A DNA stretch of 64,000 bases from Lachnospiraceae bacterium. GTDB taxonomy: Bacteria; Bacillota; Clostridia; Lachnospirales; Lachnospiraceae. Below the pieces are notes generated by a model that had not been told where the DNA came from, made no database searches, and saw nothing but the letters and a program-made list of their open reading frames with translations. Shown here piece after piece: positions 26,905 to 34,483 of this stretch. Within the stretch, counting starts at the first letter, position 1. Every line of letters begins with the position of its first letter. The translations under genes and the position numbers were made by a program. Location of the stretch: positions 124,001 to 188,000 of the forward strand of contig RYVZ01000001.1 in assembly GCA_003979345.1 (NCBI GenBank), read 5' to 3'.

Positions 26905-27588
26905 TTAAACTGCCGGTACCGACTCAGCGGCATCGCCTGCATGTTCCCTGCCGCGCGCATCTTCCTCATCCTCCGCTGTCTTAACCCGTTCGTCGGGATC
27001 ATCCATATCCAGCAAAATACGCTCCAGCTGTTCCTCGATCGTCAGCGTATCATCGTCCTTTCGGATCACGCCTTTCTCTGCATAGCGGTTATCCATAAAA
27101 TCTGCCTGTGCCACGCCCTTCTGCGCTTCCTCTTTTAAGCGTTCTCCCCGCCTTGCCCGCTGCTGTTCCCGCGCTTCCTCCTGAGCGGCGTCGATCCGCT
27201 CGATCATCCTGTCCCATTCCTCGATTGTAAAGGACTGTGCGCCGATCTGAAAGCTTGGAGAGGTCTCGCCTTTTCGAACCTTCTCATTCAGCTTGTCGAT
27301 AATATCCTGCATTTTCTCCCGAAGCGAACGCGTATCCACTTCCATTGCGGCTGCCTCCGCCTGCGGGTCTCCCATAGCGTCTGCGCGTTTTCCTCCTGCC
27401 GCCTGCGCCAATGAGTCCGAAAATCCTGCGCCGCCTGCCGTCCCATCCGTCCGCCCGGGATCTGTCCCTGCTTTGTCCGCCGTTCTTTTTTTACCCGCCC
27501 ATATCCCGCGGTATTGTATCCGATCCTGCATCGCATCAAGCATCATTCTGATCATCATCCTCCTAAGACTTTCGTCAAACTGCCGCAC
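26905..27588 (-). CDS. Hypothetical charged helical protein
   Basis: I do not recognise this 227-residue protein. It begins with a Met-rich helix (MMIRMMLDAMQD), has a Gly/Ala/Lys-rich middle (about 32-75), then two strongly charged predicted helices (LREKMQDIIDKLNEKVRKGE and EEAREQQRARRGERLKEE). The tail is acidic. No membrane segment or signal is present. The start is a GTG without a clear ribosome site, so the N-terminus is uncertain. It lies downstream of a LytTR regulator on the same strand and ends at a good terminator. Confidence 0.6.
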   Translation of the reverse strand: MRQFDESLRRMMIRMMLDAMQDRIQYRGIWAGKKRTADKAGTDPGRTDGTAGGAGFSDSLAQAAGGKRADAMGDPQAEAAAMEVDTRSLREKMQDIIDKLNEKVRKGETSPSFQIGAQSFTIEEWDRMIERIDAAQEEAREQQRARRGERLKEEAQKGVAQADFMDNRYAEKGVIRKDDDTLTIEEQLERILLDMDDPDERVKTAEDEEDARGREHAGDAAESVPAV

Positions 27589-27629
27589 CCCGCATGCATC
27601 CTGACTCTCCGTTCTAAAAACCTGCTATA

Positions 27630-28001
27630 CTATACTTTTTCCGTATCCTGCATCAAAAATTGTTCATACTGCTTTTTAACCTGAGGATACCTCGGTTTCG
27701 GGACGGATATCTGTTCTCCGGTTTTCAGGTAACAGACATAACTGCTGATCCGCCGTATATAACGCATATTGACCAAAAAACTCCGATGCACCCTGACAAA
27801 ATCAAGTCCTTCCAGTTGACCCTCAATTTCATCAAGCTTCCGGTAAATGCTGTATATCCGGTCCGTCATATGAAACAGATTCCTGTGGCGGTCGGTTTCC
27901 ACATAAATCAGCGACTGCGCCGTGACGACTGCACTCCCCTCGACAAAAGGGAACTTCCGTGTCTGTGCCGCGTTCTCATTATCCATTTTACCGACAGCCA
28001 T
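27630..28001 (-). CDS. Stand-alone LytTR DNA-binding protein
   Basis: The 123-residue protein is a LytTR domain without receiver: IYVETDRHRNLFHMTD, then FVRVHRSFLVNMRYIRRI and ISVPKPRYPQVKKQYEQF. LytTR domains bind direct repeats with a ten-strand fold. The ribosome site GAAGGGG is 9-10 nt before the ATG. It is separated from the downstream charged protein by 41 bp and could be cotranscribed. The signal is unknown. Confidence 0.88.
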   Translation of the reverse strand: MAVGKMDNENAAQTRKFPFVEGSAVVTAQSLIYVETDRHRNLFHMTDRIYSIYRKLDEIEGQLEGLDFVRVHRSFLVNMRYIRRISSYVCYLKTGEQISVPKPRYPQVKKQYEQFLMQDTEKV

Positions 28002-28272
28002 CTTTCTTGTCCCCTTCCCTAACGTATCTCTAACGTATCTGATTCTTATCAGTTATATCGGCTGTTTAAGCCCGTTTCTGTAACGATGTAGCACAAAAAG
28101 ACCATTTCCTGCATTAAAGTACCAATGTCTGTTTCAAGACACCCATCCGCAGCCAGCCGCATCATGTTCCGGTTCTTTGCCTTTTTCATTTTTATGACTT
28201 TCCGTTCGCTTTCGGATTTCTCTTCCCTCTTAATCCGTTTTCCCCGTCATCCTTCCCCTCCCACGCTACTCA
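28002..28272. other. Intergenic stretch without a recognised gene
   Basis: Between the LytTR gene and the DUF2975 operon I see no coding region. The pyrimidine-rich plus strand contains a short direct repeat (AACGTATCT at about 28021 and 28031). The regulatory part of the gap, 28273-28339, is listed separately. From the predicted transcription start near 28346 a leader of about 120 nt runs to the gene, with complementary CTGACAC and GTGTCAG segments. Confidence 0.5.
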
Positions 28273-28298
28273 TTTATCATAAATATTTTAATGATAAA
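28273..28298. promoter_or_regulatory. Inverted repeat upstream of the DUF2975-XRE promoter
   Basis: TTTATCAT and ATGATAAA are perfect 8-bp arms separated by 10 bp, ending 12 bp before the -35 box. The position suits an activator or repressor site; the XRE protein of the same operon is the obvious candidate. Confidence 0.5.
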
Positions 28299-28310
28299 CG
28301 TTAATTTTGA

Positions 28311-28339
28311 TTGACAACGGCAGATTCGCATGATATGAT
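28311..28339 (+). promoter_or_regulatory. Sigma-A promoter of the DUF2975-XRE operon
   Basis: TTGACA (28311-28316) and TATGAT (28334-28339) are separated by exactly 17 bp. The match is strong and on the correct strand. Confidence 0.85.
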
Positions 28340-28465
28340 TCCGGATATGGAGTCCCAGATCACAATTCGGGGCTTTCAGTATCAGTAAATGAAAACACTG
28401 ACACAGACTGTCCGATCATAACGAAACATGATCTGTCAAGACAGGGTGTCAGGGAAAGGAAAACT

Positions 28466-29008
28466 ATGTCTCCATACCAGCTAAAAATCAAAAGCACAAG
28501 CCGCTTTATCGCAGTTCTTCTCAAAATCGGAATTGTTGTTTTGACTGTGACCGCACTATTAGCGCTTATGGCGATCGGTATTTTACTTTTTTCTTCCGAA
28601 CATACCAAATCTTCGTTTCTTGCCGCATTCCGCGTTACCGCAAACAACGGATCCATATTAGAAATTGCGCCACAGTCACTGCTCATCATGTTTCTGTTCA
28701 TGCTTCTTGACACATTGCTGATCCTGCTTGCCGTATTGATCGTTCATGGTATTTTTCAAGATCTGCAAAGCGGATACACTCCATTTATTCATAAGAACAC
28801 GGTACGGATCAAGTTTATTGCAAGTATTACGATCATCATAAGCCTGATCGGAAGCTATAGCGACGCGTTGGTAGATTATTATACCATTGGTGAACTATCA
28901 TGGCACATCAACGCCGTCGGTCTGATCAGCGGTCTGGTCATTTATTGTATTTCTTTCATCTTTGGTTATGGCTGCGATCTGCAGCAGGCGTCAGATGAAA
29001 CTTTGTGA
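28466..29008 (+). CDS. DUF2975 membrane protein
   Basis: The 180-residue protein has four predicted membrane segments (about 18-40, 68-92, 108-128, 145-168) and matches the DUF2975 pattern, including FQDLQSGYTPFIHKN after the second segment. These proteins are almost always encoded just before a small XRE regulator, as here, with a 9-bp gap. The function of the pair is not established. The ribosome site GGAAAGG lies 7-8 nt before the ATG. Confidence 0.85.
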   Translation: MSPYQLKIKSTSRFIAVLLKIGIVVLTVTALLALMAIGILLFSSEHTKSSFLAAFRVTANNGSILEIAPQSLLIMFLFMLLDTLLILLAVLIVHGIFQDLQSGYTPFIHKNTVRIKFIASITIIISLIGSYSDALVDYYTIGELSWHINAVGLISGLVIYCISFIFGYGCDLQQASDETL

Positions 29009-29017
29009 GGTGACAGA

Positions 29018-29233
29018 ATGCCTATTATTATGCGGTTAGACAGAGTAATGGCGGACAGGAAAATGTCGCTGAAAGAATTATCAGAAAAAGTGGGCGTTGC
29101 GAATGTGAACCTATCTAAAATGAAAACCGGAAAGATCAGTGCCGTCCGCTTTTCCACTTTGGAAGCAATCTGCGAAGCGCTTAACTGCCAGCCCGGCGAT
29201 ATCCTGGAATACCAAAAGGAAAACCCGCCGTAG
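29018..29233 (+). CDS. XRE-family regulator (YozG-like)
   Basis: The 71-residue protein is one helix-turn-helix domain: MRLDRVMADRKMSLKELSEK, then VNLSKMKTGKISAVRFSTL and CEALNCQPGDILEY. It follows the DUF2975 gene with GAGGTG as ribosome site and probably controls its own operon. Confidence 0.92.
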   Translation: MPIIMRLDRVMADRKMSLKELSEKVGVANVNLSKMKTGKISAVRFSTLEAICEALNCQPGDILEYQKENPP

Positions 29234-29297
29234 CGCCCTTCACCTGAATGATATCTGCTAAGATGAACGATTAAAAATCATGGGAGGAATTACGGAA

Positions 29298-29609
29298 ATG
29301 AAAATCTTAGGAATGGTCCTGACAGTTTTGTATGCCTGCGTCATGATTCTGGCAGTATGCAAAGGACGCAGAAAAAACATTGCATCTGCTTTTATTTTGT
29401 GCGGAAGTTTATTGATCCTGGCATACGGTTCCTTGAATGTATTTATGAGCCGTCATGCTGCTGTTCTTTTAATCGTCGGTATTACAGGAATGGCAGCGAT
29501 CTCTATTGGTGCGCTCATCAACGGAATGCGTCAAAACCATATACATATTTCACATCATATCATCCGTCTGGTCATAGAGAGTATCATCATCGCGCTTTGC
29601 GCATTTTGA
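29298..29609 (+). CDS. Small membrane protein
   Basis: The 103-residue protein has four hydrophobic segments (about 2-20, 27-45, 50-68, 84-102) and no recognised family. ATG at 29298 is used because GGAGG lies 10 nt upstream; the earlier ATG at 29280 precedes that site. It may be a third member of the DUF2975-XRE operon, with a 64-bp gap. Confidence 0.65.
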   Translation: MKILGMVLTVLYACVMILAVCKGRRKNIASAFILCGSLLILAYGSLNVFMSRHAAVLLIVGITGMAAISIGALINGMRQNHIHISHHIIRLVIESIIIALCAF

Positions 29610-29678
29610 GGCAGAATTGAAGCATCTTAAAACACTTCAAAACGCCACTCCGTCTATGAGCTGATCGACCCCTGCCCA

Positions 29679-29712
29679 AAAAGCGCGAGTGCATGATTGC
29701 CCCCGCGCTTTT
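29679..29712. terminator. Bidirectional terminator between convergent genes
   Basis: AAAAGCGCG and CGCGCTTTT pair over 9 bp with a 16-nt loop. T-runs of four to five bases occur on both strands. It separates the small membrane protein gene from the chemoreceptor gene. Confidence 0.8.
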
Positions 29713-29753
29713 GCTGCCCCGCCATTTTGTCTGCTAAATACCAGTTTCTATTT

Positions 29754-31883
29754 TTACTCAACCCGCAAGTGGCTGATCGCCTCATCAAGCTGCTCGGCAC
29801 CCGTCTGCAACAGCTGCACTGTCTTTTGAAGTTCCTCCACCGCATCTTTCTGACGTCTTGCATTGCCCTCCACCTGTTGTGAATTAGCGCTTGTCTGCTC
29901 GGATACGGCCGAAATATTCATGACCACATTGACTGCTTCTTTTTTCGTATTCTCGATCAGCTCCATACCTTCGGTAATTTTAGAGAGATTACCAACCATC
30001 ATGCCGACGCGCTCATTCACATTATGAAACGCATCCAGTGTATGATTCAGGGAATCATTCTGTGAAGCCACAATTTCATTCGCTTTGTTCACACTCTCCA
30101 CCGTGTCGCCGGTCTGCCTCTGAATGCCTTCTACAATCTCCCCGATCTGCTTTGCCGCCTCTAAAGATTGATCGGCAAGCTTGCGGATCTCTTCTGCAAC
30201 AACGGAGAATCCTCTCCCTGCATCACCCGCACGAGCCGCCTCAATGGAAGCGTTCAGCGAAAGCAGATTCGTCTGGGACGCGATATCATTGATGATGTTC
30301 GCAAAATCGCCAATCGACCTTGTCTGCTCGCTCAGCGACATAATATCCTTATGGATCGCACCTGTAATATCCTCAGTCGCTTTGGATTTCAAGCTTAACT
30401 CATCAATGACTTTCATCCCATCGGTGATCGTACGATTTGCATCTTCAGAAACGCGGGTGATCTCATCCGTATACTCATATACCGTACGGATCTGATCTGA
30501 TAATCTGTGAATATGTTCCACACAGTTCTGTGAATCCTGTGCCTGTTCCGTCACACCATGCTCAATCTCACCGATCGCTATGGAAATCTCATCGCTTGAT
30601 GAGATGAGCCGGTCCGTATTATCACCTACCAGCCCCGACGCATCGGTCACCGTCTCCATCACATTCTTCACGCCTGCGATCAGTCTTCTGATGCTCGCGA
30701 TCATTTCCTCAATGCTTAACGCGATCTGCCCAAACTCATCTTTGCGATTTGCGCGCAGACTAACCGTAAAATCTCCCTGCGCGGCACGCCCAAGCGGTTC
30801 TGTGATATTTGCCACGCCGGTACTCAATGTCCTGGATAACAGGAAGCACATCACGACTGCCGCTGCAAGCGCCACGATCACGATCACAAACGTAACAAGC
30901 TGAATCGTCTTCACGGCTCCTAAAAAATTGCTTGTCGGTGTCAGTGTTGCAAGCATCGCGCCTGTTTCGCCAATGCGTGAATAGGCAAACACATACTGCC
31001 TTCCACGCCATCTTACCTCACTGTATCCCTCCGGAGCTTCCGCATTCATTGCATTCCGATACACGCCAAGCTCACTGAATACCGGCGGTTCTGCAGAAGA
31101 TACCGCTTTTCCGTTATCCGTACCGCAGTAAACTGTCTCATTTCCGTCAGGCGCAATAAACGCCGTGTAGCTTCCCACGCCATTATCCAGTTCGGACAGT
31201 GCATCGTAAACTACGCTTCTGTCAATATCCACGATCAGAACAAGATTCCCCCGGATGTTGATCTTACGCCACAGACTAATCGCATAATCTGAACTGTCAA
31301 ATGTCTCCAGTTTCTCTAATACACGCGCCTCCAGCGTCGGATGCGCTCCCATATAGCCATAGTTCCCCGAAGCCTCCGCGATCGCCGCGCCATCCGCTGC
31401 CTCCGCAAACGTTGTATAAAAATCAATGCTGATATCCGCAGGCGTCGTCGTCAAACCGGTCGCATGGTCACTGATCAGATACGCATGATAAATAAAATCC
31501 GATATTGTCTGTAAGCTTTGTATACGGGACTGTACGATCCCTTTCGCTTCCCTCTGTTCCTCGGTCAGCGCATTTAGGTCAAGATTCGGGTTCAGGTAAT
31601 AGGCCACCGTTTCATCTAATGTCATCAGTTCGAGCATCCGGTCCTCTACCTGTTGTAAACCGAGCTCCAGATAACTTCCCTTTGCCGAAATCGTATCAAC
31701 AAGCGAAGTCTTTACCTCATTTGTGACTGTACGCTTCGCCACCAGATAAGATACCCCGCCCAATATCCCGATCATAACGATCAGTACAAGGAACGCCGCG
31801 ATCATCTTTGTGATAATACTGTGAAAAGACAGTTTCTTTATAGTGCGCCCCATCCCTGATGCTTTTTGCTTTCTCTTTACCAT
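29754..31883 (-). CDS. Methyl-accepting chemotaxis protein
   Basis: The 709-residue receptor has a membrane segment (about 28-50), a large extracellular double-Cache sensor (about 55-340), a second membrane segment (about 345-367), HAMP (about 370-425) and a long coiled-coil signalling domain with the hairpin tip SQTNLLSLNASIEAARAGDAG (split at the conserved EAARAGDAGRGF). GGGGG precedes the ATG by 5 nt. No C-terminal CheR-binding pentapeptide is visible. A FliD-like gene is the only other motility-related gene here. The ligand is unknown. Confidence 0.95.
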   Translation of the reverse strand: MVKRKQKASGMGRTIKKLSFHSIITKMIAAFLVLIVMIGILGGVSYLVAKRTVTNEVKTSLVDTISAKGSYLELGLQQVEDRMLELMTLDETVAYYLNPNLDLNALTEEQREAKGIVQSRIQSLQTISDFIYHAYLISDHATGLTTTPADISIDFYTTFAEAADGAAIAEASGNYGYMGAHPTLEARVLEKLETFDSSDYAISLWRKINIRGNLVLIVDIDRSVVYDALSELDNGVGSYTAFIAPDGNETVYCGTDNGKAVSSAEPPVFSELGVYRNAMNAEAPEGYSEVRWRGRQYVFAYSRIGETGAMLATLTPTSNFLGAVKTIQLVTFVIVIVALAAAVVMCFLLSRTLSTGVANITEPLGRAAQGDFTVSLRANRKDEFGQIALSIEEMIASIRRLIAGVKNVMETVTDASGLVGDNTDRLISSSDEISIAIGEIEHGVTEQAQDSQNCVEHIHRLSDQIRTVYEYTDEITRVSEDANRTITDGMKVIDELSLKSKATEDITGAIHKDIMSLSEQTRSIGDFANIINDIASQTNLLSLNASIEAARAGDAGRGFSVVAEEIRKLADQSLEAAKQIGEIVEGIQRQTGDTVESVNKANEIVASQNDSLNHTLDAFHNVNERVGMMVGNLSKITEGMELIENTKKEAVNVVMNISAVSEQTSANSQQVEGNARRQKDAVEELQKTVQLLQTGAEQLDEAISHLRVE

Positions 31884-32034
31884 ATGTACCCCCTTGCCCG
31901 AAACTCCCGGTTGCTCCCATTATAATCTCTTTCCTGAAAGAAAGAAAGCACTTTCGGCTTTTTTCGTATTCCGCCCGTCATCCCCTCTCCTGATATACCA
32001 AATTCTCCTGACCTTTTATATATTTCATGTTAAC

Positions 32035-32065
32035 AATTGCGAAACGCCCTTTGACAACGTATATC
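32035..32065. repeat. Dispersed upstream element, copy 1
   Basis: This 31-bp stretch, ending ACGTATATC, matches 59250-59280 at 25 of 31 positions. Both copies lie upstream of a minus-strand gene (chemoreceptor here, hflX there). It also begins one base before the T-run of the erm terminator. Confidence 0.5.
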
Positions 32066-32084
32066 AAAAAAACGATGATATCGT
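32066..32084 (-). terminator. Weak terminator at the erm stop codon
   Basis: ACGAT and ATCGT form a short 5-bp stem directly after the erm stop, followed on the minus strand by seven T residues. The stem is short, so efficiency is doubtful. Confidence 0.5.
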
Positions 32085-33118
32085 CAGCGCTTCTGTTTCT
32101 GCCCGGTCTGCCAGCATCGAAAAAGGCAGAGCCACTGGATATACAGCGTCACGCCGTCTTCATGGGCATGCGGCAGTCCCGCACGTTTTAATGCCGCCTG
32201 TGCCTGCCTGTTCGTAAGAAGTCCGCCTTTTCCGCAGACGCCCCGCTTCCTGCCCTCTTTTACAAACCGGCAAAAAGCCTGATACTCGTCCGGGTTCAGT
32301 TCAGGTTCTTTTTTCAGCGAAAAATGAACGAGAACAGAATCCACCGACGGCATGGGATGAAAATCATCCCTGCGGAAAAAATAGCGGATTTCCGAATCCC
32401 AGTAAACTTTCATCTGTAAGGACTTTTCTGTTTCCTGCGGCACACCCATAAACCGTTTCGCGGCTCCTTTTTCCATGATTAGCCATATATGCCTCGGAGG
32501 ATTGACTTGTCCGGTTAATTTCTCAACTATCTGCGTGGTAATACAGTAAGGGATATTGGCAAATACCAGATAGTCCCCCTGGGCAGGCAGTTTATACTGC
32601 AAAAAATCTCCACAGATAAGCTGAAGATTTTTACATTTTTGCAGACGCTCCCGGGCTGTGTCGCACAGCTCTGGGTCTATTTCGATAGAATGCACATAAC
32701 CTGCTTGTCTGCATAATGTTTCGGTCAAATGTCCTTTTCCGGTTCCGATCTCAAAGACGGTATCTCCCTTTCCGATCCCGCTCAAACGGATAATCCTGTG
32801 GATAAGGCTTCCCTTTGTAATAAAATTCTGGGAGGCCGATATCTGCGCAGCAATATCCCGCTTACCTTTCACGCCATGCCTATTTATATCTCTGTTGCCC
32901 CGTTTATCCGTATTCCTGCTGCCCTGTTTCCTTGCATTTTTTCCGCCTTGTTTCCCTTTATTTCTGCTGTCCTGCTTAACCGTATTTCTGTTGTCCTGTT
33001 TCCCTGTACTTCTGCTGCCCTGTTTACCCGTATTTCCGCTGCCTTTCGCACCACTCAACCGTTGTATATTTCTGCATGTCTGATTTTTTCCAGACGCATA
33101 TCCCTGCTTTTTTTGCAT
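32084..33118 (-). CDS. Erm-type 23S rRNA adenine N6-methyltransferase with basic repeat tail
   Basis: The protein of 344 residues has a normal Erm catalytic core from about residue 100: SQNFITKG, SAM motif I EIGTGKGHLTE, acidic SIEID, GDFLQY, and the target-base motif NIPYCITTQI. The GTGKGHLT wording separates Erm from KsgA. Erm enzymes dimethylate A2058 of 23S rRNA and give resistance to macrolides, lincosamides and streptogramin B. The first 90 residues are Arg/Lys/Gly/Asn-rich, with six octapeptide repeats of NTGKQGSR type, unusual for Erm from Firmicutes. ATG at 33118 has AAGGAG 7 nt upstream. A long attenuator-like leader precedes it. Confidence 0.88.
   Translation of the reverse strand: MQKKQGYASGKNQTCRNIQRLSGAKGSGNTGKQGSRSTGKQDNRNTVKQDSRNKGKQGGKNARKQGSRNTDKRGNRDINRHGVKGKRDIAAQISASQNFITKGSLIHRIIRLSGIGKGDTVFEIGTGKGHLTETLCRQAGYVHSIEIDPELCDTARERLQKCKNLQLICGDFLQYKLPAQGDYLVFANIPYCITTQIVEKLTGQVNPPRHIWLIMEKGAAKRFMGVPQETEKSLQMKVYWDSEIRYFFRRDDFHPMPSVDSVLVHFSLKKEPELNPDEYQAFCRFVKEGRKRGVCGKGGLLTNRQAQAALKRAGLPHAHEDGVTLYIQWLCLFRCWQTGQKQKR
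32892..33035. repeat. 24-bp tandem repeat, six units, inside the erm gene
   Basis: Six consecutive 24-bp units, diverged from each other, encode octapeptides such as NTGKQGSR, STGKQDNR, NTVKQDSR, NKGKQGGK, NARKQGSR and NTDKRGNR. Being in multiples of three, the units keep frame and can vary in number. Confidence 0.92.
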
Positions 33119-33189
33119 CGCTGCTCTCCTTTCTGCACTGTCCCGGCAGTTTATAGGACAAACCGCCCGTTTTTCTACAAAAAGGCAAT

Positions 33190-33228
33190 AAAAAAGCAGA
33201 GAACTTCCCAAAATGAAATTTCTCTGCT
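33190..33228 (-). terminator. Second leader terminator upstream of erm
   Basis: AGCAGAGAA pairs with TTCTCTGCT over 9 bp with a 16-nt loop, followed by six T residues on the minus strand. It lies about 75 nt before the erm start codon. Transcripts from the upstream promoter must read through it. Confidence 0.85.
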
Positions 33229-33275
33229 AACCATGCACACGATACCGCCATAAAAACGAATCCGGAAACGGTCGC

Positions 33276-33299
33276 TTTCACGATCATCAAATCGTGAAA
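33276..33299. repeat. Strong hairpin in the erm leader
   Basis: TTTCACGAT and ATCGTGAAA pair over 9 bp with a 6-nt loop; the stem extends by GTCG/CGAC with one bulge. No T-run follows. It lies between the two leader terminators and could be an antiterminator or pausing structure. Confidence 0.7.
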
Positions 33300-33389
33300 C
33301 GACAGCTTTTATGGCATAAGCAAAAATGACCGCACAAAACCCTCGTTATGCCGTCTTCTGGCAAACCTACCTGATTTCTATCTGCACGC

Positions 33390-33412
33390 AAAAAAATCCC
33401 ATTCCACGGGAT
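33390..33412 (-). terminator. First leader terminator (attenuator) upstream of erm
   Basis: ATCCC and GGGAT form a 5-bp stem with a 7-nt loop, followed by seven T residues. It begins 4 nt after the leader-peptide stop codon, the classical arrangement for ribosome-controlled attenuation. Flanking A and T runs could extend the structure. Confidence 0.75.
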
Positions 33413-33416
33413 ACCG

Positions 33417-33479
33417 CTAATCTGCTTTTTTATCGCCCCTGAATGCGGATGCGAATAACGCAAATAGAAATATACACAC
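33417..33479 (-). CDS. Leader peptide upstream of erm
   Basis: A GTG start with AAAGGTGG 5 nt upstream opens a 20-codon frame, MCIFLFALFASAFRGDKKAD, ending in TAG. The beginning, MCIFLFALF, resembles the macrolide-stalling ErmC leader MGIFSIFVI in composition and placing of Ile and Phe. It lies between a strong promoter and a terminator. Stalling of a ribosome here by drug could control downstream transcription or translation; this is inference. Confidence 0.7.
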   Translation of the reverse strand: MCIFLFALFASAFRGDKKAD

Positions 33480-33523
33480 GTAAGCCACCTTTCTATTCTA
33501 TATTGTTTTATATCATTGGTCTA

Positions 33524-33553
33524 AACATATCACAAGGAAATGCGGCTTGTCAA
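33524..33553 (-). promoter_or_regulatory. Sigma-A promoter of the erm leader
   Basis: TTGACA (33548-33553) and TATGTT (33524-33529) are 18 bp apart, and the -10 is preceded by TG (extended -10). The predicted start is about 400 nt before the erm ATG. Confidence 0.82.
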
Positions 33554-33570
33554 GAAAAACCTTGATAGGC

Positions 33571-33868
33571 TTCAAAGCATCTTCGTCACGGTTTTGTGCA
33601 AGTCTCATGAGTTCTTCTATCATCCCCCTTTCTATAGCTGCCGATCGGATTTAGAGAACAATTTCCAATATGTCTTTCATTTAAGGTTGCAATCAGCATC
33701 AGCGATTTATCTGAATCCAAACAATGATTGATAAATGATTGATAAAAGATACTTCCTGTTCAAAGGTCAGAGTGACTTCATCCGGTTCCCGAACCAGATA
33801 TGGTGTTTCGATTGTTGTAGTTTTCAAATACTTTATCAGATCATCCGCGCCGCACCCATAAGCGGCAC
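33571..33868 (-). pseudogene. Decayed GNAT acetyltransferase
   Basis: Minus-strand fragments read as a GNAT acetyltransferase: ADDLIKYLKTTTIETPYLV, then REPDEVTLTFEQEVSFIN, then after a shift DKSLMLIATLNERHIGNC and SLNPIGSYRK, then after a gap GMIEELMRLAQN. The first break is an 11-bp tandem duplication (33724-33745, ATGATTGATAA on the plus strand); removing one copy restores SFINHCLDSDKSLMLIA. The second break has lost the acetyl-CoA-binding centre. No intact start is visible. The remnant ends where the erm promoter begins. Confidence 0.82.
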
Positions 33869-33913
33869 ATAATTCTTTTTATACGACGTATACTTTCTTT
33901 GGAGGCGGTCGTC

Positions 33914-34450
33914 ATGAAAACGCTAAAAACCAGTATGATCATCGGGGTGTTCTTTGTTCTGGTCACAGGAACGCTCGCACATTTTCTATATGACTGGAGC
34001 GGAGAAAATCCGATCGTTGGTCTTTTTACGCCAGTCAACGAGTCGATATGGGAGCATATGAAGCTTCTGTTTTTTCCGATGCTCCTCTACTCAGCCGTTC
34101 TAGTTCTGCGCTTCAAAGACAAGGAACCGTGCATGATGTGTTCCCTCTGCTTCGGGAGCCTGCTTGGAACCTTTCTGATCCCGGTTTTATATTACACATA
34201 TACCGCCGTCCTGCACCGGGATTTTTTTGTTTTGGATATCGCAACGTTTCTCATCAGCGCTGTCGCCGCATTTTACGCCGCATATCGGCTGACGCAGTCC
34301 TGCAGGCTTCAGTCGTATGCGACGCTGATCTATGCGCTTACGGCGGTTTTGTTTTTTTGCTTCATGCTGTTTACTTATGATCCTCCGTCGCTTGGTCTGT
34401 TCAATGATCCGGAGATACACACTTTTTCCCTGCATAGTGTGGAGATCTGA
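33914..34450 (+). CDS. Six-segment membrane protein (DUF6512-like)
   Basis: The 178-residue protein has about five or six membrane segments and the motif PVNESIWEHMKLLFFPML between the first two, typical of a DUF6512-like family in Firmicutes. ATG at 33914 is used because GGAGG lies 8 nt upstream; the frame upstream starts on an unlikely TTG. It is plus-strand and divergent from the decayed GNAT gene. The role is unknown. Confidence 0.75.
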   Translation: MKTLKTSMIIGVFFVLVTGTLAHFLYDWSGENPIVGLFTPVNESIWEHMKLLFFPMLLYSAVLVLRFKDKEPCMMCSLCFGSLLGTFLIPVLYYTYTAVLHRDFFVLDIATFLISAVAAFYAAYRLTQSCRLQSYATLIYALTAVLFFCFMLFTYDPPSLGLFNDPEIHTFSLHSVEI

Positions 34451-34483
34451 GCAGTGATGTCTGCATGCCCCGCATATGCCGGC

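Noticed and set aside
31919..31924. TATAAT upstream of the chemoreceptor gene
   Set aside because: No -35 box at a suitable distance and no sigma-D motif (TAAA...GCCGATAA) is present, so I did not list a promoter.
32892..33035. The six 24-bp repeats as a CRISPR array
   Set aside because: Units are contiguous without spacers and stay in frame within a gene.
32895..33083. Plus-strand frame rich in Leu, Pro and Phe over the erm repeat
   Set aside because: It is the antisense shadow of the 24-bp coding repeat and has no ribosome site.
32084..33118. Calling the methyltransferase KsgA (16S rRNA dimethyladenosine transferase)
   Set aside because: The EIGTGKGHLT wording, the drug-style leader and the C-terminal YIQWLCLF segment fit Erm better, and KsgA lacks this type of attenuator.
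33024..33287. Minus-strand frame starting MIVKATVSGFVFMAVSCAW, overlapping the erm start
   Set aside because: It lacks a ribosome site and runs through the second leader terminator and into erm in another frame. It may be part of the leader signal but I cannot support translation.
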